A DNA stretch of 64,000 nt, taken from NCBI GenBank assembly GCA_900541835.1, contig UQLL01000002.1, forward strand, positions 1 to 64,000, in the 5' to 3' direction. Each line of letters begins with the position of its first letter. Position 1 is the first letter of the stretch. This document shows, in pieces, positions 7,895-17,700 of the stretch. The stretch is from an uncultured Porphyromonadaceae bacterium (GTDB lineage: Bacteria > Bacteroidota > Bacteroidia > Bacteroidales > Muribaculaceae). Under the pieces are notes generated by a model. That model was not told the origin of the DNA. It searched no databases and saw only the letters and a list, made by a program, of their open reading frames with translations. The position numbers and the translations under genes are program-made.

Positions 7895-9217
7895 TTATTC
7901 GTTGATTGCAGCTACGAAGTTGTCGATTTCGTCTTTGGTGCGTTTCTCGGTGACTGCGAATTCCACGAGACCGTTGCCCAGGTCGAGGCCGCCCATGAAG
8001 CCTTTCTCCATGAGTTTCTCGTTGAGGGCCTTGACGTCAAGGTCGGTACGGAGGGTGAACTCTTTGAGGAAGGGCTTGCCGGGGAATGCGTCCTGGAACT
8101 TGCCGGTCTTGAGCAGGGCGTCGTGCAAGTAGTGCGCGCCGTCGCTGGCGAGTTCGTTGACTTCGACCATGCCCTGCTTGCCCATCAGGGAGAGGTAGAT
8201 GGTGGCGAATAGGACCATGAGGCTCTGGTTGGAGCAGATATTGGAGGTTGCCTTCTCGCGGCGGATATGCTGTTCGCGGGCCTGGAGTGTGAGGACGAAG
8301 GTGCGCTTGCCGTTGGCGTCCTTGGTGGCGCCGACTACACGGCCGGGCATCTTGCGGAGCTGTGCCTTGGTGCAGGAGATGTAGCCGAGGTATGGGCCGC
8401 CGAAGCTGAGGGGCATGCCGAGGGTCTGGCCGTCGCCACAGGCGATGTCGCAGCCCCATTCTGCGGGAGTGCGGAGCACTGCGAGGGCGCTGGGGTCGGC
8501 GTACATGGCGAAGAGAGCCTTGGCGGCGTGGAGCTTGTCGGCCAGTCCGGCGAAGTCCTCGATGATGCCGTAGCGGTTGGGCTGGGGCACGAGCATGCCG
8601 GCCACGTCGCCCTTGGCGAGCTCGGCATCGACGAGACTGAGGTCGGTGACGCCCTCCTTCTCCGCGAGCTCGGTGAGCTCAATGCCGTGGTAGTGGGCGT
8701 AGGTGCGCATGACGCGGAGAACCTGCTCGGGCATGGTGGCGGAGACGAGCACGCGGTTCTTCTTGCGTGCGGAGGCTACCATCATCATCATGACCTCGGC
8801 GGCAGCGGTGGAGCCGTCGTACATAGAGGCGTTGGTGCACTCCAGGCCGTCGAGCTCGGTGATCATGCTCTGGTACTCGAAGATGTACTGGAGGGTACCC
8901 TGGGAGATTTCGGGCTGGTAGGGGGTGTAGGCGGTGTAGAACTCGCTGCGCTCGAGCAGGTGGGAGACGGTGGCCGGGGAGTAGTGGTCGTAGACGCCGC
9001 CGCCTGCGAAGATGCAGAGGGACTTGTTCTTGCGGCCGAGCTCGTCGAAGTGGCGACGGAGCTCAATCTCGCTCATTGCCGAGGGAATGTTGTATTCGCG
9101 GTTGAATATCACCTCGGCGGGGACGTCGGCGTAGAGTTCGTCGACGCTCTGGAGGCCTATGCGCTCAAGCATGTGGCGGATGTCAGCCTCGGTATGGGGT
9201 ATGAATTTGTTGGACAT
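7895..9217 (-). CDS. gcvPA: Glycine dehydrogenase (decarboxylating) subunit 1, P-protein alpha
   Basis: N-terminal half of the P-protein, forming the alpha2beta2 decarboxylase with GcvPB. The 440 residues keep the fold-type I aminotransferase framework without the PLP lysine. Family signatures include the start (MSNKFIPHTEADIRHMLE), FAGGGVYDHYSPATV and TPYQPEISQGTLQYIFEYQS near residues 70-115, and the C-terminal GGLDLG segment. It lies 13 bases ahead of gcvPB, so translation is probably coupled. The 184-base gap to gcvH upstream holds a GGACGCAC-type palindrome. The assignment is secure. Confidence 0.95.
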   Translation of the reverse strand: MSNKFIPHTEADIRHMLERIGLQSVDELYADVPAEVIFNREYNIPSAMSEIELRRHFDELGRKNKSLCIFAGGGVYDHYSPATVSHLLERSEFYTAYTPYQPEISQGTLQYIFEYQSMITELDGLECTNASMYDGSTAAAEVMMMMVASARKKNRVLVSATMPEQVLRVMRTYAHYHGIELTELAEKEGVTDLSLVDAELAKGDVAGMLVPQPNRYGIIEDFAGLADKLHAAKALFAMYADPSALAVLRTPAEWGCDIACGDGQTLGMPLSFGGPYLGYISCTKAQLRKMPGRVVGATKDANGKRTFVLTLQAREQHIRREKATSNICSNQSLMVLFATIYLSLMGKQGMVEVNELASDGAHYLHDALLKTGKFQDAFPGKPFLKEFTLRTDLDVKALNEKLMEKGFMGGLDLGNGLVEFAVTEKRTKDEIDNFVAAINE

Positions 9218-9276
9218 TTGGTGCGGGCGGCTTTCCCTGTCAGCTGAGGGCCCCAGGTGTTATCAGGACCTGACCG

Positions 9277-9295
9277 GACGCACGGGCCGTGCGTC
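9277..9295. repeat. Palindromic repeat, GGACGCAC family (copy A2)
   Basis: Perfect 9-bp arms GACGCACGG and CCGTGCGTC around a single G, in the gap between gcvH and gcvPA. It is flanked by GCTGAGGG- and GCTCTCAG-like short tracts, the arm sequences of the composite elements. Confidence 0.65.
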
Positions 9296-9401
9296 TCTAT
9301 TGCTCTCAGATTTCAGAGCGTAAAGCCTTTATAAAGGTGAAAACGGCGGCTGCCGGCCAGATGGGCAGCAGTCGCCGGTTGATGTTTCGCGGACTGGTGG
9401 A

Positions 9402-9776
9402 TTACTCCTCGCAGATTTTGGCGTATGCCTCGGCATCGAGAAGGTCGGCGGGCTGTTCGCTGAGCTTAACCTTCATGATCCAGGCGCCGAAAGCGTCCTC
9501 GTTGATGGCTTCGGGGGTGTCCTCGAGGGCATCGTTTACCTCAACGACCTCGCCGGAAACGGGGGAGATGAGGTCGCTGGCGGCCTTGACGCTCTCTACG
9601 GCGCCGAACTCCTCGCCTGCAGTGACGGTGTCACCAGCTTCGGGCATGTCGACATATACGATGTTGCCGAGGGCGTGCTGGGCGTAGTCAGTGATGCCGA
9701 CGGTGGCGATGTCGCCGTCTACCTTTACCCACTCGTGGGAGTCTGCGTAAAGCAGTTCTGCCAATACTTTGCTCAT
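9402..9776 (-). CDS. gcvH: Glycine cleavage system H protein
   Basis: Carries the lipoyl arm that shuttles the aminomethyl intermediate between P, T and L proteins in the cytoplasm. The 124-residue protein has the lipoylated Lys64 in the canonical context GAVESVKAASDL, preceded by HEWVKVDGDIATVGITDYAQ, the standard H-protein opening. Length is typical. It lies between gcvT and gcvPA in the minus-strand array. Lipoylation would need a LipA/LipB or LplA system encoded outside this window. Confidence 0.96.
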   Translation of the reverse strand: MSKVLAELLYADSHEWVKVDGDIATVGITDYAQHALGNIVYVDMPEAGDTVTAGEEFGAVESVKAASDLISPVSGEVVEVNDALEDTPEAINEDAFGAWIMKVKLSEQPADLLDAEAYAKICEE

Positions 9777-9853
9777 GATGTCTGTATGGTTGTTTTTTAT
9801 TTATCTGAATCTGAGGGTAACTAATCTTAGTCAGCCAAGATCAGCATTCGGTT

Positions 9854-10948
<1,095 letters not shown>

Positions 10949-10979
10949 TGGTCGATTTATGGTGTTCTGAAATTTTTTT

Positions 10980-11011
10980 CAAAATTACAAAGCTTTTGGC
11001 AACTGTGCAAA
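10980..11011 (-). promoter_or_regulatory. Promoter of the gcvT operon
   Basis: On the minus strand, TTTG (11011-11008) and TAATTTTG (10987-10980) are separated by exactly 20 bases, placing transcription start about 25 bases ahead of the gcvT ATG. Confidence 0.8.
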
Positions 11012-11032
11012 TTTCGCCGCCAAAAACGTATT

Positions 11033-11097
11033 CAATGAACAATGAACAATAGGTCCGCGCTAACTGGTGCGTCTCCGCTATTGTTCATTGTTCATTG
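11033..11097. repeat. Long palindrome with AATGAACA-type arms, likely terminator of prs operon
   Basis: Perfect 20-bp arms CAATGAACAATGAACAATAG (11033-11052) and its complement (11078-11097). Each arm is a tandem of AATGAAC units. The 25-base interior contains a degenerate GACGCACC-type palindrome. The right arm ends 5 bases from the prs stop codon, so it probably ends the patatin-amylase-prs transcript while lying just upstream of the gcvT promoter. Confidence 0.75.
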
Positions 11098-11101
11098 TGC
11101 A

Positions 11102-12046
11102 TTACTTGAAGAGGTACTGTGCGGAGATTGACTGGTTGTTGTGGATGCGGCGGATTGTGTCGGCGAAGAGCTTGGCGACAGGGAGCACGGTTGCCTTGGA
11201 GTCCTCGTGCTTGTAGGGTATGGAGTTGGTGAATATGATCTCGGTGAGGCCGGATGCGTTGACGCGCTCCGTGGCAGGGTCGCTCATGACGGGGTGGGAA
11301 CAGAGGGCACGCACGGACTTGGCACCCTGGGCCATGAGCAGGTCGGCGGCCTTGGTGATGGTGCCGGCGGTGTCGACGATGTCGTCGACCAGTATCACGT
11401 TCTTATCCTTGACTTCTCCGATGACGGTCATGTTGGCGACTACGTTGGCCTTGGCGCGCTGCTTGTGGCAGAGCACCAGAGGCACGTCGAAATACTTGGC
11501 GTAGGAGTTGGCACGCTTGGCGCCGCCGACGTCGGGGCTGGCCATGACGAGGTCCTTGAGATGGAGGCTCTCGATGTAGGGGATGAAGATGGAGGAGGCG
11601 TAGAGGTGGTCGACGGGGACGTCGAAAAAGCCCTGGATCTGGTCGGCGTGCAGGTCCATGGTGATGAGTCGGTCGATGCCGGCGGCGGTGAGTAGGTCTG
11701 CCACGAGCTTGGCGGCGATGCTGACGCGGGGCTTGTCCTTACGGTCCTGGCGGGCCCAGCCAAAGTAGGGGATGACGGCCACGATGGTCCGGGCTGAGGC
11801 ACGCTTAGCGGCGTCGATCATGAGCAGCAGCTCCATGAGGTTGTCGGCAGAGGGGAAGGTGGACTGCACCAGGTAGACCTCGGCGCCGCGGATTGACTCT
11901 TCGAAGCCGACTTCAAATTCGCCGTCGGCGAAGAATTCGGTCTTCATCTTGCCGAGTTCGATGCCGAGCTCGCGACAGATGGTTTCGCCGAGGTAGTGCG
12001 AGCGTGTGCCCGCGAAGACTTTGATAGGGGGTAGGTTGGACGACAT
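11102..12046 (-). CDS. prs: Ribose-phosphate pyrophosphokinase (PRPP synthase)
   Basis: Makes 5-phosphoribosyl 1-diphosphate from ribose 5-phosphate and ATP for nucleotide, histidine, tryptophan and NAD synthesis. The 314-residue protein has the usual features: IKVFAGTRSHYLGE at the start, the flexible-loop region YFGWARQDRKDKPR near residue 95, the metal/ATP-site DLHADQIQGFF near 131, and the PRPP-binding VDDIVDTAGTI near 222. Its ATG follows the amylase stop codon with no intervening base (TAA-ATG), so translation of prs is probably coupled to the amylase gene. A 20-bp-stem palindrome follows its stop. Confidence 0.95.
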   Translation of the reverse strand: MSSNLPPIKVFAGTRSHYLGETICRELGIELGKMKTEFFADGEFEVGFEESIRGAEVYLVQSTFPSADNLMELLLMIDAAKRASARTIVAVIPYFGWARQDRKDKPRVSIAAKLVADLLTAAGIDRLITMDLHADQIQGFFDVPVDHLYASSIFIPYIESLHLKDLVMASPDVGGAKRANSYAKYFDVPLVLCHKQRAKANVVANMTVIGEVKDKNVILVDDIVDTAGTITKAADLLMAQGAKSVRALCSHPVMSDPATERVNASGLTEIIFTNSIPYKHEDSKATVLPVAKLFADTIRRIHNNQSISAQYLFK

Positions 12047-13807
12047 TTATGGTAGTTTTTTAGATGTTCTTTCGGTTGGGTTGGCCTTTTCGGACGCACC
12101 AGGGTGCGTCCCTACAGCGTCGGAGAGAGCTGAGGGCTGGGGCAGCTCGAGAACGAGGGCGGATTTGGCGGGGAGCTCGAGCAGGGTGTCGGAGTCGGGT
12201 GACAGGTCGAGGGTCACAGGCCGGCCGGAGAGTAGGTCGCGTGCCCGGAGGCCCTTGCCTACGGCCGGATGCATCATGTCGACAGCCGCTGCGGGAATGT
12301 GGACGGAGCATTCGGAGGAGATGTCGGCGAAGTTGGCGACGATGAGCAGGGTCTGCGTCTCGGCGGCCCGCATGAAAGCGAACTGGGTGTGCGGGTTGAA
12401 TCCGGGGCGCGAGAGGTTGACGTACATGAGATCGAAGAAGCTGCCGCGCAGGGCAGGCTGGGTGTTGCACATGCTCAGCACGCGTCTGTATAGCTCGCGG
12501 AGCCAATGCTGCTGGGATGTGAGGCTACCGCCGAGCAGGCACCGCATGCTCTCGTAGCTCCAGTAGTCGAAGATGGTGGTTCGGTCGTTGAGTCCGGAGA
12601 ATCCTTCGGCCTCCTGGCCGCACTCTCCGACCTCCTGGCCATAGTAAATCATGTATGGCCCGGAGGAGAACATGGCACTGACCACGAGCGCCGGAGTGAC
12701 GTTCAATGGATTGCCGCCGAATGCCGGAGATCCGTAGCGCACCTCGTCATGGTTCTCCAGGAAGTTGAGCATGCGGTCGGAGATGCCTTCGAGGGACTGC
12801 CAGCAACCTGTGAGCCGGGCGGTGGAATAGCCGTGACGCTCGATGCCGACGATGGTGTCGTAGAGTCCGACTTTGTCGTAAAGATAGTCGAAACCTCCGT
12901 GCTGCAGGTAAGGGCGGTACTGGCCGATGTCGTAGATTTCGCCGATGAAGATTGCCTCTCGATACTCCTTGCGGACGGTGTGAAGGGCCCAGTGCCAGAA
13001 CTCGAGGGGCACCATGTGGACCATGTCGCAGCGGAAGCCGTCGACGCCCCTGGCAAGCCAGTAGCTCAGGATATGGACCATTTTCTCCCACAGCTTGGGA
13101 ATGGGATAGAAGTGGGTCTGTCCGGACTCGTAGTCGCGGCCGTAGTTGAGCTTTACGGTCTCGTACCAGTCGTTGGCGGAGGGGAAGGCGGTGAAGCAGT
13201 CGTTGCCGGTGACCTTGGCTGGGAACTCGACATATGCCGGCGGCGAGGAGATGTCTACTTGCGGGGCGAACTGCTGGTTGGTGACGTAGTAGTAGTCGTT
13301 GGCAGGGGAGAAGCGCACCGTAGTGTCGTCGGAGGCGCCGAATGGCTCCACGCTTGCCGGTGCCTTGTCGGAGCGGTACTGGCGGGCGGTGTGGTTGGGA
13401 ACGAAGTCGATGAGTACTTTCATTCCGGCCTTGTGGGTCCGCTCCACGAGCGCGTCGAACTCCTCGAGGCGTCGGGCGACGTCCACGGCAAGCGCCGGAT
13501 CGACGTCATAGTAGTCCTTGATGGCGTACGGCGATCCGGCCTGTCCCTTGACCACATGCTGGTTGTCGGGCTCGATGCCGAAGACGGAAAAGTCGGACAT
13601 CGTGGCCATCTCCAAGACTCCGGTGTACCAAATGGCATTGACTCCCAGCTCTGCGATTTTGCCAAGGACTTCGGGGGTGAAGTCGGCGAACTTGCCGGAG
13701 CCGTTTTGCCCTAAGGTACCCCAGGGGATGCAGGCCGTGTTGGTGTTGGTCAGTATCCGAGGGAAGACCTGGTAGATGATGAGTCGTTGGTCGGGCATGG
13801 GCGGCAT
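12047..13807 (-). CDS. GH13 alpha-amylase family protein, cytoplasmic, with repeat-derived tail
   Basis: Retaining alpha-glucan hydrolase or transferase. All four GH13 blocks are present in the 586 residues: DFVPNH (134-139), GFRCDMV with nucleophile Asp261, FIGEIYD with acid/base Glu290, and LENHDE with Asp354. There is no signal peptide, so it should act on intracellular glucans or oligosaccharides such as glycogen-derived chains. The C-terminal beta domain runs to about residue 560. The last 24 or so residues (VGTHPGASEKANPTERTSKK..) are encoded by a GGACGCAC-type palindrome and its flank and look non-native. The stop abuts the prs ATG. The upstream patatin gene ends 6 bases before its start. 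The exact substrate specificity is not readable. Confidence 0.88.
   Translation of the reverse strand: MPPMPDQRLIIYQVFPRILTNTNTACIPWGTLGQNGSGKFADFTPEVLGKIAELGVNAIWYTGVLEMATMSDFSVFGIEPDNQHVVKGQAGSPYAIKDYYDVDPALAVDVARRLEEFDALVERTHKAGMKVLIDFVPNHTARQYRSDKAPASVEPFGASDDTTVRFSPANDYYYVTNQQFAPQVDISSPPAYVEFPAKVTGNDCFTAFPSANDWYETVKLNYGRDYESGQTHFYPIPKLWEKMVHILSYWLARGVDGFRCDMVHMVPLEFWHWALHTVRKEYREAIFIGEIYDIGQYRPYLQHGGFDYLYDKVGLYDTIVGIERHGYSTARLTGCWQSLEGISDRMLNFLENHDEVRYGSPAFGGNPLNVTPALVVSAMFSSGPYMIYYGQEVGECGQEAEGFSGLNDRTTIFDYWSYESMRCLLGGSLTSQQHWLRELYRRVLSMCNTQPALRGSFFDLMYVNLSRPGFNPHTQFAFMRAAETQTLLIVANFADISSECSVHIPAAAVDMMHPAVGKGLRARDLLSGRPVTLDLSPDSDTLLELPAKSALVLELPQPSALSDAVGTHPGASEKANPTERTSKKLP
12092..12111. 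repeat. Palindromic repeat (copy A3) inside the amylase reading frame
   Basis: Perfect 9-bp arms GGACGCACC and GGTGCGTCC around AG, followed by CTAC. It lies about 45 bases before the amylase stop codon and is translated as the VGTHPGAS part of the protein tail. Confidence 0.7.
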
Positions 13808-13813
13808 CGTGGG

Positions 13814-14629
13814 TTATCGGTAGTGGCGGTTGGCGATGTCTTCTATCACTGGGCAGGCGGCGTCGTATCCTTCAAGGATTATTCGGTCCATCTCCTTGAC
13901 CGAGAAAGTGGAATACTGGCTGAGATTTCGGTTCTGGACTATGAAGTCGCAGAGCTCGAGGTCCTGCAGGGCGTTTGCCTTCATCACGAGCTGGTATGAG
14001 CGTAGTGCGATGGCAAGCAGGGAGCGCCGGTGGCGGTAGTTGCGGTCAAGGGGATTGCAGTTGGAGCCGAGCAGCAGGTCGCACTTGTCCTTGATGGCCC
14101 AGGCGGGTAGGTTGCGGAGCACGCCGCCGTCGATATAGTTGGCGCCGTTGATGTGGACGGGTGGGAAGAGGACCGGGATTGAGCAGGAAGCGACGACGGC
14201 GGTTGCCATGTCGCCGGTAGTGAAGCCGGTAGAGACTCCCTTGTCGATGTTGGTGGCGCAGATGATTGTGGGAATCTTCATGTCCTCGAGCTGCTGAACC
14301 GGCAGCCAGCGGCGGAGCATCTGCCTGAACTTGCGCAGGGACATGAGGCTCTCGCGCGGTACGGTCCACTCCTTGTAGTCGGCGAAGCGAAGGTGCTGGT
14401 GGAAGCACTCGCGCATATCCTGGGCGGACATTCCGGAACCGTACATGGCGGCGGCTATTGCTCCGGCGCTGACGCCTGAGCAGACAGAGGCGCGGAGGCC
14501 GAAGCGCTCGAGTGCGAGGGCTACGCCGATGTGGCTGAAGCCCCGGGCTCCACCTCCGCTGAAGGCGATGCCGAGGCGCGGCCCTTCGCGCCACTTCTGG
14601 AGGAGATTGTCGAACAACGGGAATTTCAT
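13814..14629 (-). CDS. Patatin-like phospholipase (RssA/YchK type)
   Basis: Ser-Asp dyad lipid acyl hydrolase. The 271-residue protein contains the oxyanion glycine loop GGGARG (25-30), the nucleophile elbow GVSAG with Ser54, and the catalytic DGG with Asp167 (NYIDGGVLRN). No signal peptide or POTRA/barrel region is present, so it is the short cytoplasmic or membrane-associated form, not a type V secreted patatin. It is the first gene of the patatin-amylase-prs operon and sits behind a clear promoter. A lipid-turnover role is likely; the substrate is unknown. Confidence 0.88.
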   Translation of the reverse strand: MKFPLFDNLLQKWREGPRLGIAFSGGGARGFSHIGVALALERFGLRASVCSGVSAGAIAAAMYGSGMSAQDMRECFHQHLRFADYKEWTVPRESLMSLRKFRQMLRRWLPVQQLEDMKIPTIICATNIDKGVSTGFTTGDMATAVVASCSIPVLFPPVHINGANYIDGGVLRNLPAWAIKDKCDLLLGSNCNPLDRNYRHRRSLLAIALRSYQLVMKANALQDLELCDFIVQNRNLSQYSTFSVKEMDRIILEGYDAACPVIEDIANRHYR

Positions 14630-14696
14630 CGCTTCCGACGGTTCCTCTCAGGCTTCCGGTTGCGGCTCCGCGGCCGCCACATAAGTTTGCATGGTG

Positions 14697-14728
14697 CAAA
14701 ATTAATACATTTTTTTCAATGCCGCAAA
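14697..14728 (-). promoter_or_regulatory. Promoter of the patatin-amylase-prs operon
   Basis: Minus-strand TTTG (14728-14725) and TAATTTTG (14704-14697) separated by 20 bases, about 70 bases ahead of the patatin ATG. Confidence 0.8.
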
Positions 14729-14733
14729 AGACA

Positions 14734-14765
14734 GGGATGGCCACATCTCCCGATGCAGCCATCCC
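14734..14765 (-). terminator. Terminator of the giant secreted-protein gene
   Basis: Arms GGGATGGC and GCCATCCC (14734-14741 and 14758-14765) with a 16-base loop, read on the minus strand 30 bases after the giant gene stop and followed by TGTCTTTTG. It directly abuts the next promoter. Confidence 0.7.
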
Positions 14766-14794
14766 CGGAAAGGAAAAGTTGTAAGAGTTGTCGG

Positions 14795-17700
14795 TTACTT
14801 GCTGACGACTATGCGCTTGGTATAGTTCAGTCGAGGATGCGATAGGCGAACCACGTAATGTCCGGCGGCGATGCCGTCGAGGCTGATGGTGGCGTGGCCG
14901 GAGCAGTCGGGGAACCGACCAGCCAGGCGTCCGTCAAGCGAGTAGATATCGACAGTGTAACCGTCGAGGTCCACGCTTACGTTGAGTGTCTCGCGTGCGG
15001 GTACGGGCCAGATGGCTACCTGTCCGTCGAGGGTAACGTCGACGCCCACCTCCTGGTCGATGTGTACGGGGATGGCGACGCGGCAGGTGTGACCGCGCTG
15101 GCTGACGTCGGCCAGTACCCAGTGGTCGGAGTTGCGCTGGCCGCTGACGAGCACTTCGCCGCTGTCTCGCAGCTCGATGTTGGATGCGGGGTTGACGAGA
15201 CTGTAACTGATCTTGGCAGCGTTGACGTCCAGTCCGAGCAACGAGGCGAGTCTGAGGCGTGCCGGACGGGCGCCGTAGGCGTGGAGCTGTATGGTCTGCA
15301 CGGGCAGTGTGTCGCGCACACAGGCAGCACCGAGATTGTCGACCATCACATATTGTGGCGTAGTGAGGCCGAAGCTGTTGCGCTTGGTGCCCTCCATGGT
15401 GAACTTGATGCTCTTCACCTTGCCAAGGTCGCCGAGGTCGAACCACTCCCAGTTATCCAGGAGATAGTGTTCGCGTACGTCCTCGTCGCGGTAGTCGGCC
15501 AGGTAGATGTCTCGTGTGCCGGTAGTGTTGTCGGCGCGTGTGGCGGTGAGGGTGAGCTTGAGCCAGTCGCCCTGCTTGAATCCGCCTTCTGCGGTCGACA
15601 TCCCGTCGCCGTTGAGTATGGCGTCCTTTACCCATGCGGAGTTGGTCAGCGAGATGCCGTGCACGGTGTCGCCCTCCTCAGTGTTGGAGAGGAGGGCCTG
15701 ACACGGCCCCATGTAGGAATCGCAGAAGACTACGCCGTAGTTGGCAGAGCGCTCTCCGCCGCCTACCACATTGTTGAACTGGTCCTGTATGCCCTTGTAG
15801 GCCGTCGAGGTGGAGCTGGAGTAGCCGAACCAGGCCCAGGCTTTATAGTCGGGCATGTAGTAGTTGGGCAGCTCCCACGAGCCGGAGAAGAACGATGAGC
15901 GGCCGTTATTGTCGCCGTGCCAGTCGGTCTTGCCCTCGGGCAGTGCGAGGTCGTCGAAGGTAGCCGGATAGAGGCTGCCGAGCACACGGATGGACGTCTT
16001 GTCGCCGACGGTGTTGCCCCAGGCATCGGTGACGCTGAGAGTGTAGGCCATCGAGTGCGTCAGGGTCGGGCTGGCCTCGGAGGTCGTGCCGATTACCTTG
16101 CCTGTCTGGTCCTTCCATTCGATGGTGTAGGGCCACGCGCCACCTTCGATGGAGGCGGTAAGCCGTGCCTGCGAACCTTCCTGTCCGCTCTCGGGAGCGA
16201 AGCTGATGTCGGCGGCGAAGGGCTTGGGCTGACCGGAGAAGTCGTCGATGAGCACGGTGTCGGCATCGGCCGTCTCGAAGCGCAGTATGGACATGGTGCC
16301 CATGTCACGAATGGAGACGTATCGCCACTCGCCCGGCTCTATGGTCTTGACGCGGAGAGTGGTGGAGCCGACTGCGGAGGTGAGCTTGACAGGCTGCCGG
16401 TTGAGCATGAAGAAACCGTCGAGGGCGATTGCGTAGGCATTGGTGGGCTTGACAGAGGCGTACTTGCCGGCCATCATGGCCACGCGGGCGGCGGGAGCCT
16501 GTCCGGGTCCGTCGGCGCAGGGGACTACCTTGAAGCCGGCGAAATGGGCTGTGCCGTCGTCGAAGCTGGTGCCGTCGGGGAAGGAGTTCTCGAATGTGGA
16601 GACCTCGGTGGGAGCGGCTTCGGTGACGAAGGGCTGTGAGGCGGCCACTGCGCTTACGGCTCCACCGTAGCTGCGAGCCACGGTATAGGCGATGTAGCGG
16701 GTTCCGGCCATCAGTCCGCCAATCTCGACCGTGCCGACGCGGTTGGCCCGGAGAATGGAGAGATGAGTGGAAGTCTGGATTTCCGTGGCCGTGGGAACGT
16801 CGCCGTCGGCCTCGACGACTGCCACGAATGCCTGCGAGGTGCGGTCGGCCAGGATGCTTACCACTGCGCCTGAGGAGGTGATGCCGCTGACCCTGGGATA
16901 GCCTTCGGCCATGACGGGAGCCACGTTCTGGTCGGCATATTCGTAAGCGCCCAGGGTGGTGTTGGCGGCAGGACGGGCGGTACCGTTGAGGTCGGTGGTG
17001 ACGTAGTCCACGGCCACGCCGGTGCGGAGACCGCCGGGGGCTGCCAGCTCATGGATGCTCGGGTCGAGGAACTCGGCCTCCTCGTTGGTGGCGGCGAGCA
17101 GATGGGCGGCGGCCGCCATTTCGGCGAAGTTGTAATCGGCGGAGCCTACGCATCCTACGGTGGCGGAATCCACAGACCACAAGTTGTTGTGGTCGTAGAC
17201 GCCGGTGCCTATGTAGTCGTACTTCTGGAAGCGGATGGCGTAGGCGGCCAGTTCAGCCTGGAACAGGTTGTTGCGCACCATTGAGCCGCCCATGGGGGCG
17301 TTGACATAGAATGCGCTGGACTGTGACTTTGCCTTGCCACTGACGACTACGGTGTTGTAGAGGAAACAAGACGTCTGGCGCACGGTGTCGTTGTTGGCCA
17401 CCTGAATGCCGTAGAGTGTGTTTAGGACTGTGTTGGCGGTGTTGCCGTTCAGACGGATGTCGTTGTTGTAGAAGAGGCGATGTCCCGTTTCAGCCGCTGT
17501 GATGTCGCGCAGGTAGATGCCTACGCAGTTGGAGCCGTAAGAGCTGGTGCCCATCTTGCAGTCGGTGACGTCGATGATGTTACCGGCCACGGTGCTCTCG
17601 CCGTTGAGGCGGTAGAGGTCCATGGCATTGTAGCCGGTACCCATGAGGGAGCCTGTGTGCATTACGGTGTTGCCGGTGATGAGAGCGTCGTTCTCGCCGG

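Noticed and set aside
10949..11032. Possible glycine riboswitch ahead of gcvT
   Set aside because: Only about 25 bases lie between the predicted transcription start and the ATG, and none of the conserved glycine-riboswitch boxes are present.
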